Below, piece after piece: positions 1 through 12,089 of a DNA stretch of 64,000 nt. How positions within the stretch are numbered: position 1 is the first letter of the stretch; the number at the start of each line of letters is the position of its first letter. This DNA comes from Periplaneta americana (lineage: Eukaryota > Arthropoda > Insecta > Blattodea > Blattidae): assembly GCF_040183065.1 (NCBI RefSeq), contig NC_091124.1, forward strand, positions 64,362,001-64,426,000, given 5' to 3'. The notes below the pieces were generated by a model. That model was not told the DNA's origin. It made no database searches and was given only the letters and a program-made list of their open reading frames with translations. A program made the translations under genes and the position numbers.

Positions 1-1325
1 TCATTATACCTTCAATATCACCATGATTGGAGGCCTTACAATCGATATATTTGTCATGACATTCTTTATTTCGATCTTGGAGCATACGGGAATCCATTTA
101 GAATTCTCTGGCCATAATTCTGATTGGAATCCGGTCATGCGGACAGAAGAGAGAAACGGCCAAGTGGGCAATGCTCCATTTAAAATAATGCAAAGAATAA
201 AAATCCGAATGCGCCGAACGAATCTGTTCCGGTAAGTGAGCACCTATCTTTAAGCTTACATTGGCCCATTGTGAACCCTGTACATGCAATGATTGTTCAA
301 GTCCAATATCTGGCCTTGGCACATTCATGGCGTGATAAAACCAGGTCCCATCCCCAAGCAATTATCTGATAAGCTCCTGGGCCCAAAGTCCCAAGTTTTC
401 CTATATCAGTATTGGAAACCTCCGAGACTTTACCCCAACCTATCTTTAATTAGTGCAGATGATAGATGAAATGAGAGTGTTGGTGAAATGAAAGAGGAAA
501 ACTGTAGTACTCTAAGAAAAATCCTCTATGCGGGGATTGAACCTGAGCCACGCGATGGAAGACTAGTGTGCTAGTACTTTGCCATAGATGTGGCTTCTCT
601 CGCACGATCATCAACAGCAGCAGCAGCAGCAGCTCCTGGATTTTGGTAGGCTAGTGCCTCCAAAAATTAGCTCGTGCTCACTCTTTTTTCCTCCCACCTT
701 CTCTCCACTCAGATTTTTAAATTGCAGCTGAAATATGACTCCGAACAAATCCAATTCACTTTACTCGTTATTTAAATTATTGTTGTTTTTAACCTAACTT
801 TTGCTTAGAAATTTTTGCGTTGCTTCCCAAATCTCTGTACACAAGCTGACAAAAGTTCATTAAATTTTAGCTTCATCTTGGTTATTCTTCTGTCGCATTT
901 AAATGGAGAGCAAATGGAAAATAAATCGTAAGCTATTCAGTAAAAGCCCTGATATTTAATATTGGAAGTATTTTCCTTGATTAGCAATAAACTATTTCCG
1001 TAACACTTACAGTGATGTGACTCACAAAGAATGTGGAATGTGAGTTCTATCATCCAAATGTTTCCCAATTTAAAATGCTGAAGCTCTCATGGCTCACATT
1101 CTCATCAGTTTAGCTGACTCCAGAAATTCTTTTCCGAAACAATTTTGAGCACTCCTCTTGCAATGAGCTTTTTTTTTTGTCTACCTTGATGTCTTAATGA
1201 TAACATCTTGCTTCAGCTTACACTTTAAATAAAGTCGCAATGAAATCTGTGCACATTACAGTATATCCTCCAGTAAAATAATTGTTGTGTGGAGCTATAA
1301 TTCAGAAACTTCTTTTTTTTTTCAG
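1..1325. other. Intron upstream of the first visible Atpalpha exon
   Basis: This is non-coding sequence before the first recognisable exon. It contains a tRNA-derived SINE-like segment near 480-605 and a short CAG run near 618-634. A pyrimidine tract ending in ttttttttttcag closes it at 1325. No exon for the N-terminus or for M1-M2 of the pump was found here, so those exons lie upstream of the window. Confidence 0.7.
480..605 (-). repeat. tRNA-derived SINE-like head
   Basis: Read on the minus strand, the segment has a box-A-like stretch (TGGCAAAGTACTAG), and about 45 nt further on a box-B match (GGTTCAATCCCC), the spacing of an RNA polymerase III tRNA promoter. It does not fold as a clean tRNA. 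The body probably extends left towards position 250, but no tail or target duplication was seen. Confidence 0.4.
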
Positions 1326-1578
1326 TTTGCCACAGTGCTTCGAGATGGTGAGAAGTTGACACTGCGAGCTGAAGACATAGTATTGGGTGATGTAGTGGAA
1401 GTGAAGTTTGGAGATCGTATTCCCGCTGATATTCGAATCATTGAATCACGGGGCTTCAAGGTAGACAACTCATCACTTACTGGAGAATCTGAACCTCAGA
1501 GTCGAGGTCCTGAGTTCACCCATGAGAACCCACTTGAAACCAAGAATCTGGCTTTCTTCTCTACTAATGCAGTGGAAG
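1326..1578 (+). CDS. Atpalpha: Na+/K+-ATPase alpha, window exon 1 (actuator domain)
   Basis: First visible coding exon of the catalytic alpha subunit of the Na+/K+-ATPase, the plasma-membrane P-type pump that exports 3 Na+ and imports 2 K+ per ATP. The exon starts after ...ttttcag with F-A-T-V-L-R-D-G and carries the A-domain dephosphorylation loop LTGES near residues 44-48 of this exon. It ends VE|G before gtatat and leaves one base of a Gly codon (phase 1). The length of 253 nt is open throughout. Sequence similarity to insect alpha subunits is very high from memory. The segment corresponds to roughly residues 155-240 of a full-length protein of about 1,000 residues. Confidence 0.95.
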
Positions 1579-1906
1579 GTATATTTCCTTTCATTATGTA
1601 GACAATAAATGATTAAGTTTTTACTTGACTGTTATTACAAAATACATAGAAGTATCTCCATTAAATTTGTTAATCACAACAATAACTTGACAGATACGTG
1701 AAATTGCTATTGGAAAATGGTTGATTGAGTCTTAAATTCAGTTGAATCTCGTTAGTACATTCCTCATTATCGCTTTTTTCTGTATGGGATACCTAGTTCA
1801 GTCCCAGTTCATTAAATGGCCTTCATGCCAAAGCATTTGTGACGTTTAAAATTCTTTGTTCCCTAGAAAAAACGTGTTAATGAGATTCCACATACACAGT
1901 GAAATT

Positions 1907-2166
1907 ATATATGAGGAGCTCACAACCAGAGTGGACCAAGTCCACTTGTGGTCAGTTTGTGGATTAATACAATCTCGGATGAAGAAAACTTAGATTTATT
2001 CATTGCCGTAACAAACAAAGTCCATAATCCATTTGTTACTCCACAGAGGGCAACATTTCCTATGGAAGGTGAAGGTTGCTAAGGGGGAGCCAGGAACTTT
2101 AAGACTGAATATCTCAGAACTATTCCAGATGGACTTGGTCCACTCTGGTTGTGAACCTCCCATATA
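1907..2166. mobile_element. Short TIR element (MITE)
   Basis: The left end (tatatgaggagctcacaacc, continuing agagtggaccaagtcca) is repeated inverted at the right end (tggacttggtccactctggt ... cccatata). About 38 of 41 positions match. The 260-bp interior has no coding potential. The superfamily cannot be assigned; the ends lie in an AT-rich stretch, so the target duplication is ambiguous. Confidence 0.75.
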
Positions 2167-2394
2167 ATAACTGTCTAGTTGGCACAGGCTGTTGAAATGA
2201 CCTGTGATTAGTATATTCTATTTCTGCAATGATAACAAGTCTGTTCTTGTATTCAGTCATATTTTATTTGCCTTCGCCAATAATAACATGAAGAAATTAA
2301 TATTTTCGTGATTATTTCAATTTTTTAAATGTCTATTCATGTGTTTTTAAAGTGAAGATTACATAATAATGGCTAGATCATGATGATAATGATG

Positions 2395-3017
2395 TTTATG
2401 CTCGACCATGCCGAAATGTAGTAATTATACACCTGGTAGCAGTCCTTTAATGCATGTCATTAAAGTACACCTACTCATTAAAGTTCAGATGTTCAGCCAA
2501 TGACAAGTCAGCTTTGTACCGTTATATTGATTATTCTCGGATATGCAATCGAAAGACAATTAGCGAAAAGTCACGGAGGCTGGAAATCCAATACTGTCGC
2601 AGAAGGTTATGTTCTGTTACTATAATAATTAGCGTTAATTGTAAATAATATTCAAATAAATTCAATTTGTCATCTCGTTTTTCAATTCTAAATCAATTTC
2701 CAGGTTATATCAGAGTAATCTTCATCTCATTCTCTGCCAAGGTCAATGACATTCGGCCTCGGAAAAAATCAATACTTTCGCGTCTGCGCACATCTCACAA
2801 TTCAGATCAGTTCGCACATACCCATAAGAAGACCTAATTTTAAATAATTTCAAGTTAGAAATATGGTCGAGCATAAAAAGTCGTATGAAACTTGCCTATA
2901 ATGGTAATTAAGACACTCGTATGAAAATTATGAAACTCGCTTGCGCTCGTTTCATAAACAATCATACTTGCGTCTTAATTACTACCATTATAGGCTCGTT
3001 GCATAATGTACTATTTT
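2395..3017 (+). repeat. 0.6-kb dispersed repeat, copy 1
   Basis: Nearly identical to 59,268-59,901 in the same orientation. The left end, tttatgctcgaccat, reappears inverted near 2863-2878 (atggtcgagcataaa). The remaining right portion is a long imperfect hairpin built from cctataatggtaattaagac and its complement gtcttaattactaccattat around a GAAACTCG...CGCTCGTTTC centre. Copy 1 lacks about 11-14 bp present in copy 2 after ccgttata. No coding capacity; probably a non-autonomous DNA element. Confidence 0.8.
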
Positions 3018-3621
3018 ATTGTTCTGTTCAGATACATAAGGAGTGCTTTATGTCATTCATATGATGTAAAGTTTTACAAATTATACTGTAAACCTTCACA
3101 ATAATATTGTTAACTGTTTATTTATTATTAATGTAGATGTCTATGTCTATGAAAATAGTACACATTCAACCAAAAACCTGAAACTCGATACTCTAGAACA
3201 GCGGTCATCAGCACAGTGCACCCTCAGGCTATCGTGCATCCATGGCTGCTAGCGGGTATGCTTTCTCCCTATCCCTTCTGCACGACTGTGCATATTCAGA
3301 TAAACTGAGGTGCAAGTTGTGAACAATTAATTTTTATTTATAAGCCATTCATTAAATTGTCTAAATTACCTCCGTGAAGAAAGTGTCATATGATTAAATT
3401 TTGTGGATGGTATCAATATTCCGTCCAGAATGATTTAGTTAATCAGACTTGAATCTTTTTAGTGATGAATGACGTTTTACTCAGTCATATATTATTCGAA
3501 TTAAATAACAAATCTGAGTGAGATGTTTACAAAACATTCCATTTGAATCTAATTTGAAATATTTAAGAGTTGTTAAATAATTCGATTTGTAATTATGTGT
3601 GTTACTTGTTCTGATTGACAG

Positions 3622-3843
3622 GCACTGCAAAGGGTGTTGTAATCAGCTGTGGTGATCACACTGTAATGGGTCGAATTGCTGGTCTGGCTTCGGGTCTGGA
3701 CACTGGCGAGACACCTATTGCTAAGGAAATTCACCATTTCATCCACTTGATCACTGGTGTCGCTGTGTTCCTTGGAGTTACATTCTTCATCATTGCCTTC
3801 ATCCTTGGTTATCACTGGCTTGATGCTGTCATTTTCTTGATTG
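3622..3843 (+). CDS. Atpalpha: Na+/K+-ATPase alpha, window exon 2 (M3, start of M4)
   Basis: Enters after ctgattgacag in phase 1 (G|GC completes Gly) and continues T-A-K-G-V-V-I-S. It encodes the end of the actuator domain ([15 protein letters not shown]), the [15 protein letters not shown] membrane helix M3 and the M3-M4 hairpin ([11 protein letters not shown]). It ends before gtaatt with one base of Gly. The 222-nt length matches the frame of the flanking exons. M4, downstream, is the ion-binding helix, so this exon links the actuator to the transport core. Confidence 0.95.
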
Positions 3844-3905
3844 GTAATTCATATGTTCTTGATGTTTATACTTTCTCGAGTATTTAAATGTTGTAGTTTC
3901 CTTGA

Positions 3906-4196
<291 letters not shown>

Positions 4197-4413
4197 TAGT
4201 TATGCACATCTGCTGTAATGTCATGTACTACACAAAACATCCAGTCTGGTATTTGTTGTTAGCAGTATTACAGTATAGCACATAGAAGCAGAAAGTTCTG
4301 ATACGAGATTGAATATTGTGATAGCAGTTAAGAGCACTATTGATGTATACATTGGCAGCTAATTTTTTTTCATTGATTCTGGTTCACGTTAACACTTTGT
4401 TTAAAAAACTTAA

Positions 4414-4947
4414 AATTGTTTAACGACATGTTAAAAGTGTTAAAATTTTTAGAAAAGGTTATGTACCTGTAGTTCAGTAGTTCATAGGACACTGATAAGG
4501 ACGCAGAACCGGTGTCGAAACAGGCCATCTGTCTACTGTTCTCCAACCAGGAGATCAACCGTGAAAGGACTGTGCTTACTATTGCGTCATCTATTGCAGC
4601 GAAGTAGATAGATAATATTATTGTTGTAACGTCAGTTTAAAAACCATGCACTCTCCTGCATATGTTATTTCTTATATGGAGGGATTAAAAGACCAGGAGA
4701 TTAACAGTGATCTAATTTTGTAACTAGGGTAGTATAAATATGTGTGTAACAATGTTATTGTTTGTGCTGTGAGAGCGAGCCAATAGAGATACAAGTATCC
4801 ACGTGTGTGACCTCATGACATCAATATTCATTCACAGCATTACCCCGCTCCATTTCAGTCCGCAGAGACTTTCTCGTGGTTGGAGCACAGTAAGGTACAT
4901 AACCTTTTTTAAAAATTGTAACACTTTTAATGTGTCGTTAAACAATA
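4414..4947. mobile_element. TIR element with ~53-bp inverted arms
   Basis: The left arm 4414-4466 (aattgtttaacgacatgtta ... aaaaggttatgtac) is mirrored by 4895-4947 (gtacataacctttttt ... tcgttaaacaat) with few mismatches. The 430-bp interior is non-coding. The overall form is a MITE of about 534 bp. Superfamily and target duplication were not resolved. Confidence 0.75.
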
Positions 4948-5398
4948 ATTTTTTTTTTATTTCAGAATGATAAAAATTTTATACAAATTATTTTCATTCC
5001 TCGCTGTTCTTAGCACTTTTCACCACTTCAAGACCACTTTTCCTACCTAACACAGAAGTACCGTATTTACACCCGTAATTTTCGTCTTCTCATAATTTAC
5101 TCATCCCAAAGTTTAGCTCTTGGCCAGTTATAACAGTAAATTAATGATGACATGGTTCGCTCACTGTGTGTCTCAGCACATCTCGTGGCCGTCCTTGAGT
5201 TGCCGCGACAAAGGGTTACTTTTGTAACAAAAAAATATAAAACATAAAATTCAACCTCTCCATCCCAGCTGATCGCACCCCAAGCTTAGTGATAAATCTG
5301 ACACTCTGGAGTTAAGAGTGTTTGTTCGCTTCGTAAAGCTTTGTGTAATTACATTACAAGAATGAGTGGTAAAATTATTATTTGGTATGCAGTATGAA

Positions 5399-6175
5399 CA
5401 GTGAAACCTCTCATTTACGGACATCAAAGGGACATAACAATCTGTCCGCATCTGGAAGGTGTCCTTTATTGGGAGGGAGGCTCCCCAATCTAACAGTAAA
5501 TTTATAATATGCATTATATATCCCTTCACGCTTTAAATGAAATGTAGTTTAATTCTAAATACAGTATACTACAGTAAATTCTTTGCAACTTTGAACTACA
5601 GTAGATAAGACCGGAAAAGGAAAATACAGTACTGTGTCATGCAATTTTATTCAAGGTCTACAGTTATGCAATACTGTAATTTACAGTTTTCAACTTAACC
5701 TTAATGTTCAGGTGCCATGTCTCTCGAAACAGAACAACTGATTGAAGTGAAGAGAATAATCCTACTAATCTTATCATGTGTCGAATACAATGTCACGATC
5801 ACGGAAACCTTGGTCCCATCAGACATGTTAAAGTTAATGACTTTGTTTATCCACCCGCTTCTAGCTAACAAGGGGTAGCTGGCTGGGCTAGTGGTAGCCT
5901 GCGAGACCCTTATTGTCTTCTTTCATGATAAGAAATTCCTATAAAGTTCTCAAAACTAAATTTTCCAATTTTGTAACACATTAGGTCTTAAAATTCAAGT
6001 TCTGTCCGCTGTTAGTAGGTAAAGCAAGCTTTAGAACTGTGAAACAGCTGTCTGTGTCCGTGTCTGAGAGTGTCCGTAAACGAGAGTTAAATTTATCATT
6101 ATTTCTATATTATTTCAGTTGGGACATAAAAATCTGTCCGTATCTTGGAGGTGTCCGTAAGGAGAGGTTTGACTG
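5399..6175. mobile_element. Pogo/Tigger-like non-autonomous element
   Basis: The left end cagtgaaacctctcatttac and the inverted right end (gtaaggagaggtttgactg) form terminal repeats of the CAGT...ACCTC type seen in pogo/Tigger elements. The right flank is TA, as expected for this group; the left flank is AA, so one copy of the duplication is probably mutated. A second internal copy of the end motif (gtccgtaaacgagag) lies near 6070. No transposase frame is recognisable. Confidence 0.65.
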
Positions 6176-6425
6176 TATAAGTAATTACAATAAAATTAAT
6201 TAGTTAGTGCAGATATTATGTGTAATTTTTTTGTCCAAAAAATGTGTAAAATACGCGAGTAAATGCAGTGATTTGCAGATCCAGTATAAGTTCAGAACAA
6301 ATAACATTATGAAAAATATTAATGGTAATTTAGTTGAATACATCCAATTAAAAACAGAATAAAAGATTGCAAATTATAATCTGTATGAAATGATTTTAAT
6401 TGACATACATTTGTATTAATTCCAG

Positions 6426-6537
6426 GGGTACAGTATGACAGGACAAGTCCTGGCTTCAAAGCACTGGCGAGGATCGCTACTCTCTGCAACAGAGCTGAAT
6501 TCAAACCTGGTCAAGATGGCGTTCCTATTCTAAAGAA
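6426..6537 (+). CDS. Atpalpha: Na+/K+-ATPase alpha, window exon 4 (N-domain start)
   Basis: A 112-nt exon entering with GG to complete Gly, then [11 protein letters not shown] and ATLCNRAEF, the beginning of the nucleotide-binding domain. It ends ILKK with two bases of Lys before gtaagc. The phase matches exon 5 (AA|A GAG GTC). The entry point ttccag|gggtac is ambiguous among consecutive Gs, but only this choice keeps frame. Confidence 0.94.
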
Positions 6538-6740
6538 GTAAGCCTGAATATGTTAAAGTGTTACTGAAGATATCCTTTAAATTGAATACAGTACAATATT
6601 TTACTGTTAAAATACATTATGACTTCATGATGACTGTATTCGCTTTTCTGTTGCTTCCTCATTATAAGCAGTAACAGTAAGCCTCAAATGTTGATGAAAC
6701 TTAAAAACAGAAAATTAAAATAGTAATTATTGATTCACAG

Positions 6741-7066
6741 AGAGGTCAATGGTGATGCGTCAGAAGCTGCTCTCCTGAAATGCATGGAGCTTGCACTTGG
6801 TGATGTTATGTCCATCCGAAAACGCAACAAGAAAGTATGTGAAATCCCATTCAACTCTACCAACAAGTACCAAGTTTCTATCCATGAAACAGAAGATGCA
6901 AATGATCCTCGGCATGTTATGGTAATGAAGGGTGCTCCAGAAAGGATTCTTGACAAGTGTTCTACCATATTCATTGGTGGCAAGGAGAAGGTGTTGGATG
7001 AAGAAATGAAGGAAGCTTTCAACAATGCATATCTGGAACTTGGAGGCTTGGGAGAACGTGTGCTTG
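6741..7066 (+). CDS. Atpalpha: Na+/K+-ATPase alpha, window exon 5 (nucleotide-binding domain)
   Basis: The largest exon here (326 nt), after gattcacag. It holds the core of the N-domain: [14 protein letters not shown] near its start, [13 protein letters not shown], and KGAPERIL, whose lysine sits in the ATP pocket of the family. It ends GGLGERVLG across gtaagc (phase 1). There is no gap or frameshift relative to the family. An antisense open frame across the same bases is a shadow. Confidence 0.96.
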
Positions 7067-7309
7067 GTAAGCTGCAGTTTTTTAATACCTAGAAGAATTT
7101 GTTAGGAGTAAATGAAGAATTTACTGAAAAAGTGCGAAGTGGAATAAATATGATAACACTGTGCTGAGCTATGCATCTTCATCTTAAGGATTTATGCTAT
7201 TATGTTCGCCTCAAGCAGTATGGATATCATAAGAAGTTTTTTTTTTCTTTTTCACAAAATAAGGAAAATAGGCAAGATTGAGAAACTGATAATCTGATCT
7301 TTTTCACAG

Positions 7310-7558
7310 GTTTCTGCGACTTTATGCTGCCATCTGACAAGTTCCCCTTGGGTTTCAAGTTCGACTGTGATGACCCCAATTTTCCCCTAACTGGTCTGCG
7401 CTTTGTAGGCCTTATGTCTATGATTGATCCCCCACGAGCAGCTGTACCAGATGCTGTAGCCAAGTGCCGCTCTGCAGGTATCAAAGTCATCATGGTGACA
7501 GGAGATCATCCCATCACTGCCAAGGCCATTGCGAAGTCTGTAGGAATCATTTCAGAGG
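7310..7558 (+). CDS. Atpalpha: Na+/K+-ATPase alpha, window exon 6 (P-domain)
   Basis: Enters after ttttcacag as G|GT TTC TGC GAC (GFCDF). It covers the end of the N-domain and the return to the P-domain: [14 protein letters not shown], then [16 protein letters not shown], the conserved P-domain loop. It ends IISEG across gtaaga at 7559. The reading frame happens to stay open past the donor into a retroelement, which creates a 280-codon chimeric frame that is not a real protein. Confidence 0.96.
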
Positions 7559-7602
7559 GTAAGACCGTGTATATCCAATATACTTACACACATTTAGTTT
7601 TT

Positions 7603-7617
7603 GATAAACACAGTGAA
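7603..7617. repeat. Left target-site duplication of intron non-LTR element
   Basis: The sequence tgataaacacagtga is repeated exactly at 9005-9019 and brackets the retroelement fragment. A 14-15-bp direct repeat is typical of target-primed reverse transcription. Confidence 0.85.
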
Positions 7618-9004
7618 GATTTAATAAATAGTGAATTATTTAAATATGCTAGCCATAAATTTCTACAAAGATTTTTTAGATTTTTAAATTTGATATGGGA
7701 GGGACAAGGATTTCCAGAAAGTTGGACTAAATCTATTGTAATCCCTATACATAAGAGAGGAGATTTGAAAATTACGGATAATTATAGAGGAATAAGTTTA
7801 TTAAACGCAGGATATAAAATTTATGCAAATATTTTGAAAAACAAACTCAATAAGCTTTTCGACAATATTATCAGTGAGGAACAAAATGGTTTTCGTCGAG
7901 GAAGGTCCTGTTGTGATGAATATTTCGCATTGAAATTACTGGTTGAGAAACATAGAGAATTTAATCTAGAAACGCATATGGGATTCATTGACTTTAAAAA
8001 GGCTTTTGATAAAGTTAATCGGAATAAATTACTTCAGATTTTGGCAGATGATCAAGTGCCTCAACAGATTATACAAAGTATTTACAACATATATAAAACA
8101 ACCATCATAGCAATTCGAAGTAACAATGAACTTTCACAGTGGCGACCCATTTATAGTGGAGTATGACAAGGCTGTGGCCTTTCACCACATCTGTTTATTA
8201 TATATAAATAGAATCATTCAAGATTGGCGACAGACAAGCCATGGATTTATTCCAATTAATCGAAATATGCAGCTTGATGCTTTACTTTTCGCTGATGATT
8301 TAGTTCTTATGGCATCAACTGAAGATGATTTACAATATTCAGTACACAATTTAAATATGGTCAGTGAAAAATATAACATGGAAATTAATATTGAAAAAAC
8401 GAAAATCATGTCATTTTGTGGGAAATTCCCTGTACCAAGTAAAATCTGTTTGAATAATAAAATAATAGAAAGAGTAAGTACCTTCACTTACCTTGGCTAT
8501 ACACTATCACCTTATGATGAAGTAGATATTGCTGAAAAAATATGTAAATATAATAAAACAATGGGGATCATTAATAAAATCATGAAACCTTCACTAGTAC
8601 AAAGACACACAAGAATAGGCTTGTATAAAACCTTAGCACAGCCAGTATTAAGCTATGGTAGTGAAGCGTGGACTGTGAAGAATAAAGATGTCAGTAGAAT
8701 AACAGCAAGTGAGATGAGGTTTATGAGAGCAACAGCTGGATATACTCGCTGGGATCATAAAAATAAGTGAGGACATAATGCAAGAACTTCAAATAGAACC
8801 CATTATGCAGTTCATCAGCAAATATCAACTTCAGTGGAAAGGTCATCTCGAACGAATGAATCGATGCAGAATTCCAAAAGCACTGTTTCATTACCATCCA
8901 TATGGCAAAAGATCTCTAGGCCGTCCAAAGAAGAGATGGACTGAAAATTCTAGTTTGAGACCGTAACAGGCCACTTGGCCTAATACTTGTTAGGAAGACG
9001 ACGA
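7618..9004 (+). mobile_element. 5'-truncated non-LTR retrotransposon (RT domain), inactive
   Basis: The fragment encodes a non-LTR reverse transcriptase from mid-domain: [54 protein letters not shown], then LLFADDLVLMA (catalytic FADD box) and YLGYTLS. Downstream are the C-terminal motifs YTRWDHK and LGRPKKRWTE. It is broken. A TGA at 8164 interrupts GV-QGCGLSP, and the frame shifts near 8200 and again near 8765. It ends in a short gac/gat-rich tail. It sits in sense orientation in the intron after exon 6. It most resembles RTE-like or related insect elements; the clade is uncertain. Confidence 0.92.
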
Positions 9005-9019
9005 TGATAAACACAGTGA
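9005..9019. repeat. Right target-site duplication of intron non-LTR element
   Basis: Exact second copy of tgataaacacagtga (first at 7603-7617). The leading t may belong to the element tail, so the certain duplication is 14 bp. Confidence 0.85.
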
Positions 9020-9679
9020 CATAGCCTCCTGAATGTGAGGCTCCCCATATCACATGTGTTTCAAAATTTGTCATAGTTTTTAATTTAATATTTGTTTATT
9101 TACAGTAGGCTATACTAATTTCTCTCTCTTCCTTTTATGTGACATACCGTAATGGAGAGGCAACTTGAATGTGCCTACTTGTTACTGGGGTCAAGAGAGC
9201 AATTCATACACATCTAGTCTGTAATAAAAATAATTAACCAGTTAGTGCCTGTGAAATGTAATTCATCACAGAAACGTTTCGGTTATAGTGAAAACTTAAA
9301 TTGTATAAAAATATCTTAATTTGATCAAATTACTATTACAGTTAAACCCCGTTTTAACATTCCCGTTTTTAAGGGATAATCTGTTAAGTCCCAAATTACC
9401 ATAAGAATAATGTAATTAATTCCCGCTTTTAAAGAAACCCGGTTTATGGAAAATCCTGCTTTTGAGGAATATTTTTCAAGTGGATTTTGTGATAATGAAG
9501 CCCGAAATATTGACTCGACTTTCAGTGATCAGTAGTACCGACATATTCAATAGTGCATCTCAATCGATATCAAGTCGGAATAGAAATAAGTTTTTACAGT
9601 TTTATTGATGAAGATTTTGAGTTGATTTCATGTAAGTTCAAATTATTAGGAACTTCATTGACATGGGACATATTTACAG

Positions 9680-9818
9680 GTAATGAAACTGTTGAGGACA
9701 TTGCTCAACGACTCAACATCCCAGTAGCTGAAGTGAATCCGCGAGAAGCAAAGGCTGCTGTTGTGCACGGAACTGAACTTAGGGACTTGTCTTCAGAACA
9801 AATTGATGAAATCTTGAG
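9680..9818 (+). CDS. Atpalpha: Na+/K+-ATPase alpha, window exon 7 (P-domain)
   Basis: Enters after tatttacag as G|GT AAT GAA ACT. It encodes [14 protein letters not shown] and [16 protein letters not shown], ending DEILR with AG before gtaata. It is 139 nt long. This is a conserved P-domain insert of the Na+/K+ and H+/K+ pumps. The intron before it holds the non-LTR fragment, and near 9340-9460 a lone pogo-like end (cagttaaaccccgtttta) without a visible partner. Confidence 0.95.
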
Positions 9819-10226
9819 GTAATATTGCAGTGAATTGAATTGATAGTAATCTCATTACAGCCAATATATTTATTTGTAGAACAGTTTGGCATCCTCTATT
9901 TCATTCACACATAATATTTTATATTAACAGGAAATTAAGCTTATATTTAACACATTATTATCCGACATTTTGTAATTTTAGAACCTCTGATTGGAGTTTC
10001 GCTAGTCTAGAAGGGCTGGATTTTTGATCAGATCAGTAGAGAGAGATTTCATGCACATAGACATCGAATGTGCCCCCTTTATTTACTTCATTTTCATTGG
10101 CAGGGGATGTATTTTCATTATAACAAGGAAGTTTTTCCTTCTTGTTTGTTCATAATCTCCATTTTAGAAATATATATTGTAACTATAATGCTTATATTTT
10201 CATGTCAACTTTGTGTTTATGTGTAA

Positions 10227-10421
<195 letters not shown>

Positions 10422-10544
10422 TAATAATGTAGATTCATTCTAAGTACATGAAATATAGTGAGAAAATAACATATATTCAAAGATGTAACAAGCTAAATTC
10501 TGAATAATTCATATTCTGCTTTCTTTCGGACATTCCAACAAACT

Positions 10545-11075
10545 ACAGGGTCCAGCAAAAAGATCTGACTTTTTTTTTAAATGAGACAATACAGTTTTAT
10601 TTTAATGTAACTTGGTTTTTATTCTTTTATCGCAAAAAGGCATTATTACCATTTACTGATGCAAGAAAACAAAATCAGATTTTGAAAATTACACCCTCCA
10701 ATTGACGACTATTTTTAATGCATTCCTGGAGCCTGACTCTGAAGTTCAGCACTGCCCTGCCTACCATTTCTTGTGGTATCGTGTATCCTTGGCCTTCCTG
10801 TTGACTTGTTTTTCTGCTGAAGAAGTCGTTCTGATATTCTGGGAACTCACCCATGTCAACCCCCATTGAAATGTTGTAGGAACCTATGATGTATAAGAAC
10901 TACTGAATCATTTGTTTTGAAAATCATCTTCACTGCAAACACCTGATGCGATGCTTTTCACAGAGACATTGCAACTGAAACAGCATCAATAATGGCGTTC
11001 ATTCCCTATCCTCCCACTGCTGCGTGACTGTCTTAGCCACAGTTACTGCCAACCTGTCAGATCTTTTTGCCTGTA
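10545..11075 (-). mobile_element. Deleted mariner-type element in intron 8
   Basis: The ends are inverted: agcaaaaagatctgac at 10554-10569 and gtcagatctttttgcctgt near 11057-11073. On the minus strand 10,866-10,675 a frame ends in IPQEMVGRAVLNFRVRLQEC...LEGVIFKI. This is the usual C-terminus of insect Tc1/mariner-superfamily transposases. The catalytic core is deleted. The left end carries a few extra bases (ggtcc) relative to the right. Confidence 0.8.
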
Positions 11076-11606
11076 CATTCTCTTTCATATTTTTGCATAT
11101 GTATTAACTTCCAATTTCATCAAATTGCACTCACCCAAAGTAATATATCTGGAAGAACATTATCAGAAGGGTGAGCACTATTTAGCTATTTTTCATCTGT
11201 TATAATTTGTCTTTTTGATGTAATGTATTGTGTTATAATTTTACAAAAATTTAAGGTGTAAAACTTCAGCTCTTTTCCAAATATAACTTAAACATAATTG
11301 CATACATCTCTAAAAGATGTCTGGTGTATCATACCACTGGTACAAAAGCCTTTAGGTGGACAAAAAGCATAGTCTTTTTTATTTGGGGGAGGAGCTTGGG
11401 AGTTTATAAGTTTTATTGGGGGGAGGGGGGGGAAGAAAACTTTTTATTTCAGATTTAAATAATTCCAAATGATGCGAATTAAGCAACATAGTTCAACTAA
11501 TCTCTCTAGATTATGGACATTATATATGCACAAAACATTATCTTAAAAGCTTTTCAATATTTCTCATCAGGCAAATGTTTTTAGTGATGTAATCACTGAA
11601 GTATGA

Positions 11607-12089
<483 letters not shown>

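Larger units (their letters stand above)
1579..3621. other. Atpalpha intron 1 (window numbering)
   Basis: Donor gtatat at 1579, acceptor ttgacag at 3621. The intron contains a TIR element at 1907-2166 and one copy of a two-copy 0.6-kb repeat at 2395-3017. A weak pogo-like pair of ends (gaatctcgtta near 1744; taatgagattc near 1879) may mark another small element. No exon was seen. Confidence 0.85.

Noticed and set aside
1739-1901. A small pogo-like element (gaatctcgtta / taatgagattc)
   Set aside because: The inner motifs are inverted, but the terminal bases do not match; kept only as a remark in the intron entry.
7324-8166. A single 280-codon frame joining pump sequence to reverse transcriptase
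   Set aside because: The frame crosses a consensus donor (gtaaga at 7,559) and enters a target-duplicated retroelement. The pump continues in phase at exon 7 (9,680). It is a chance read-through, not a fusion gene.
9338-9490. A pogo-like element starting cagttaaaccccg
   Set aside because: Only one end is visible; without a partner or TA pair it cannot be delimited.
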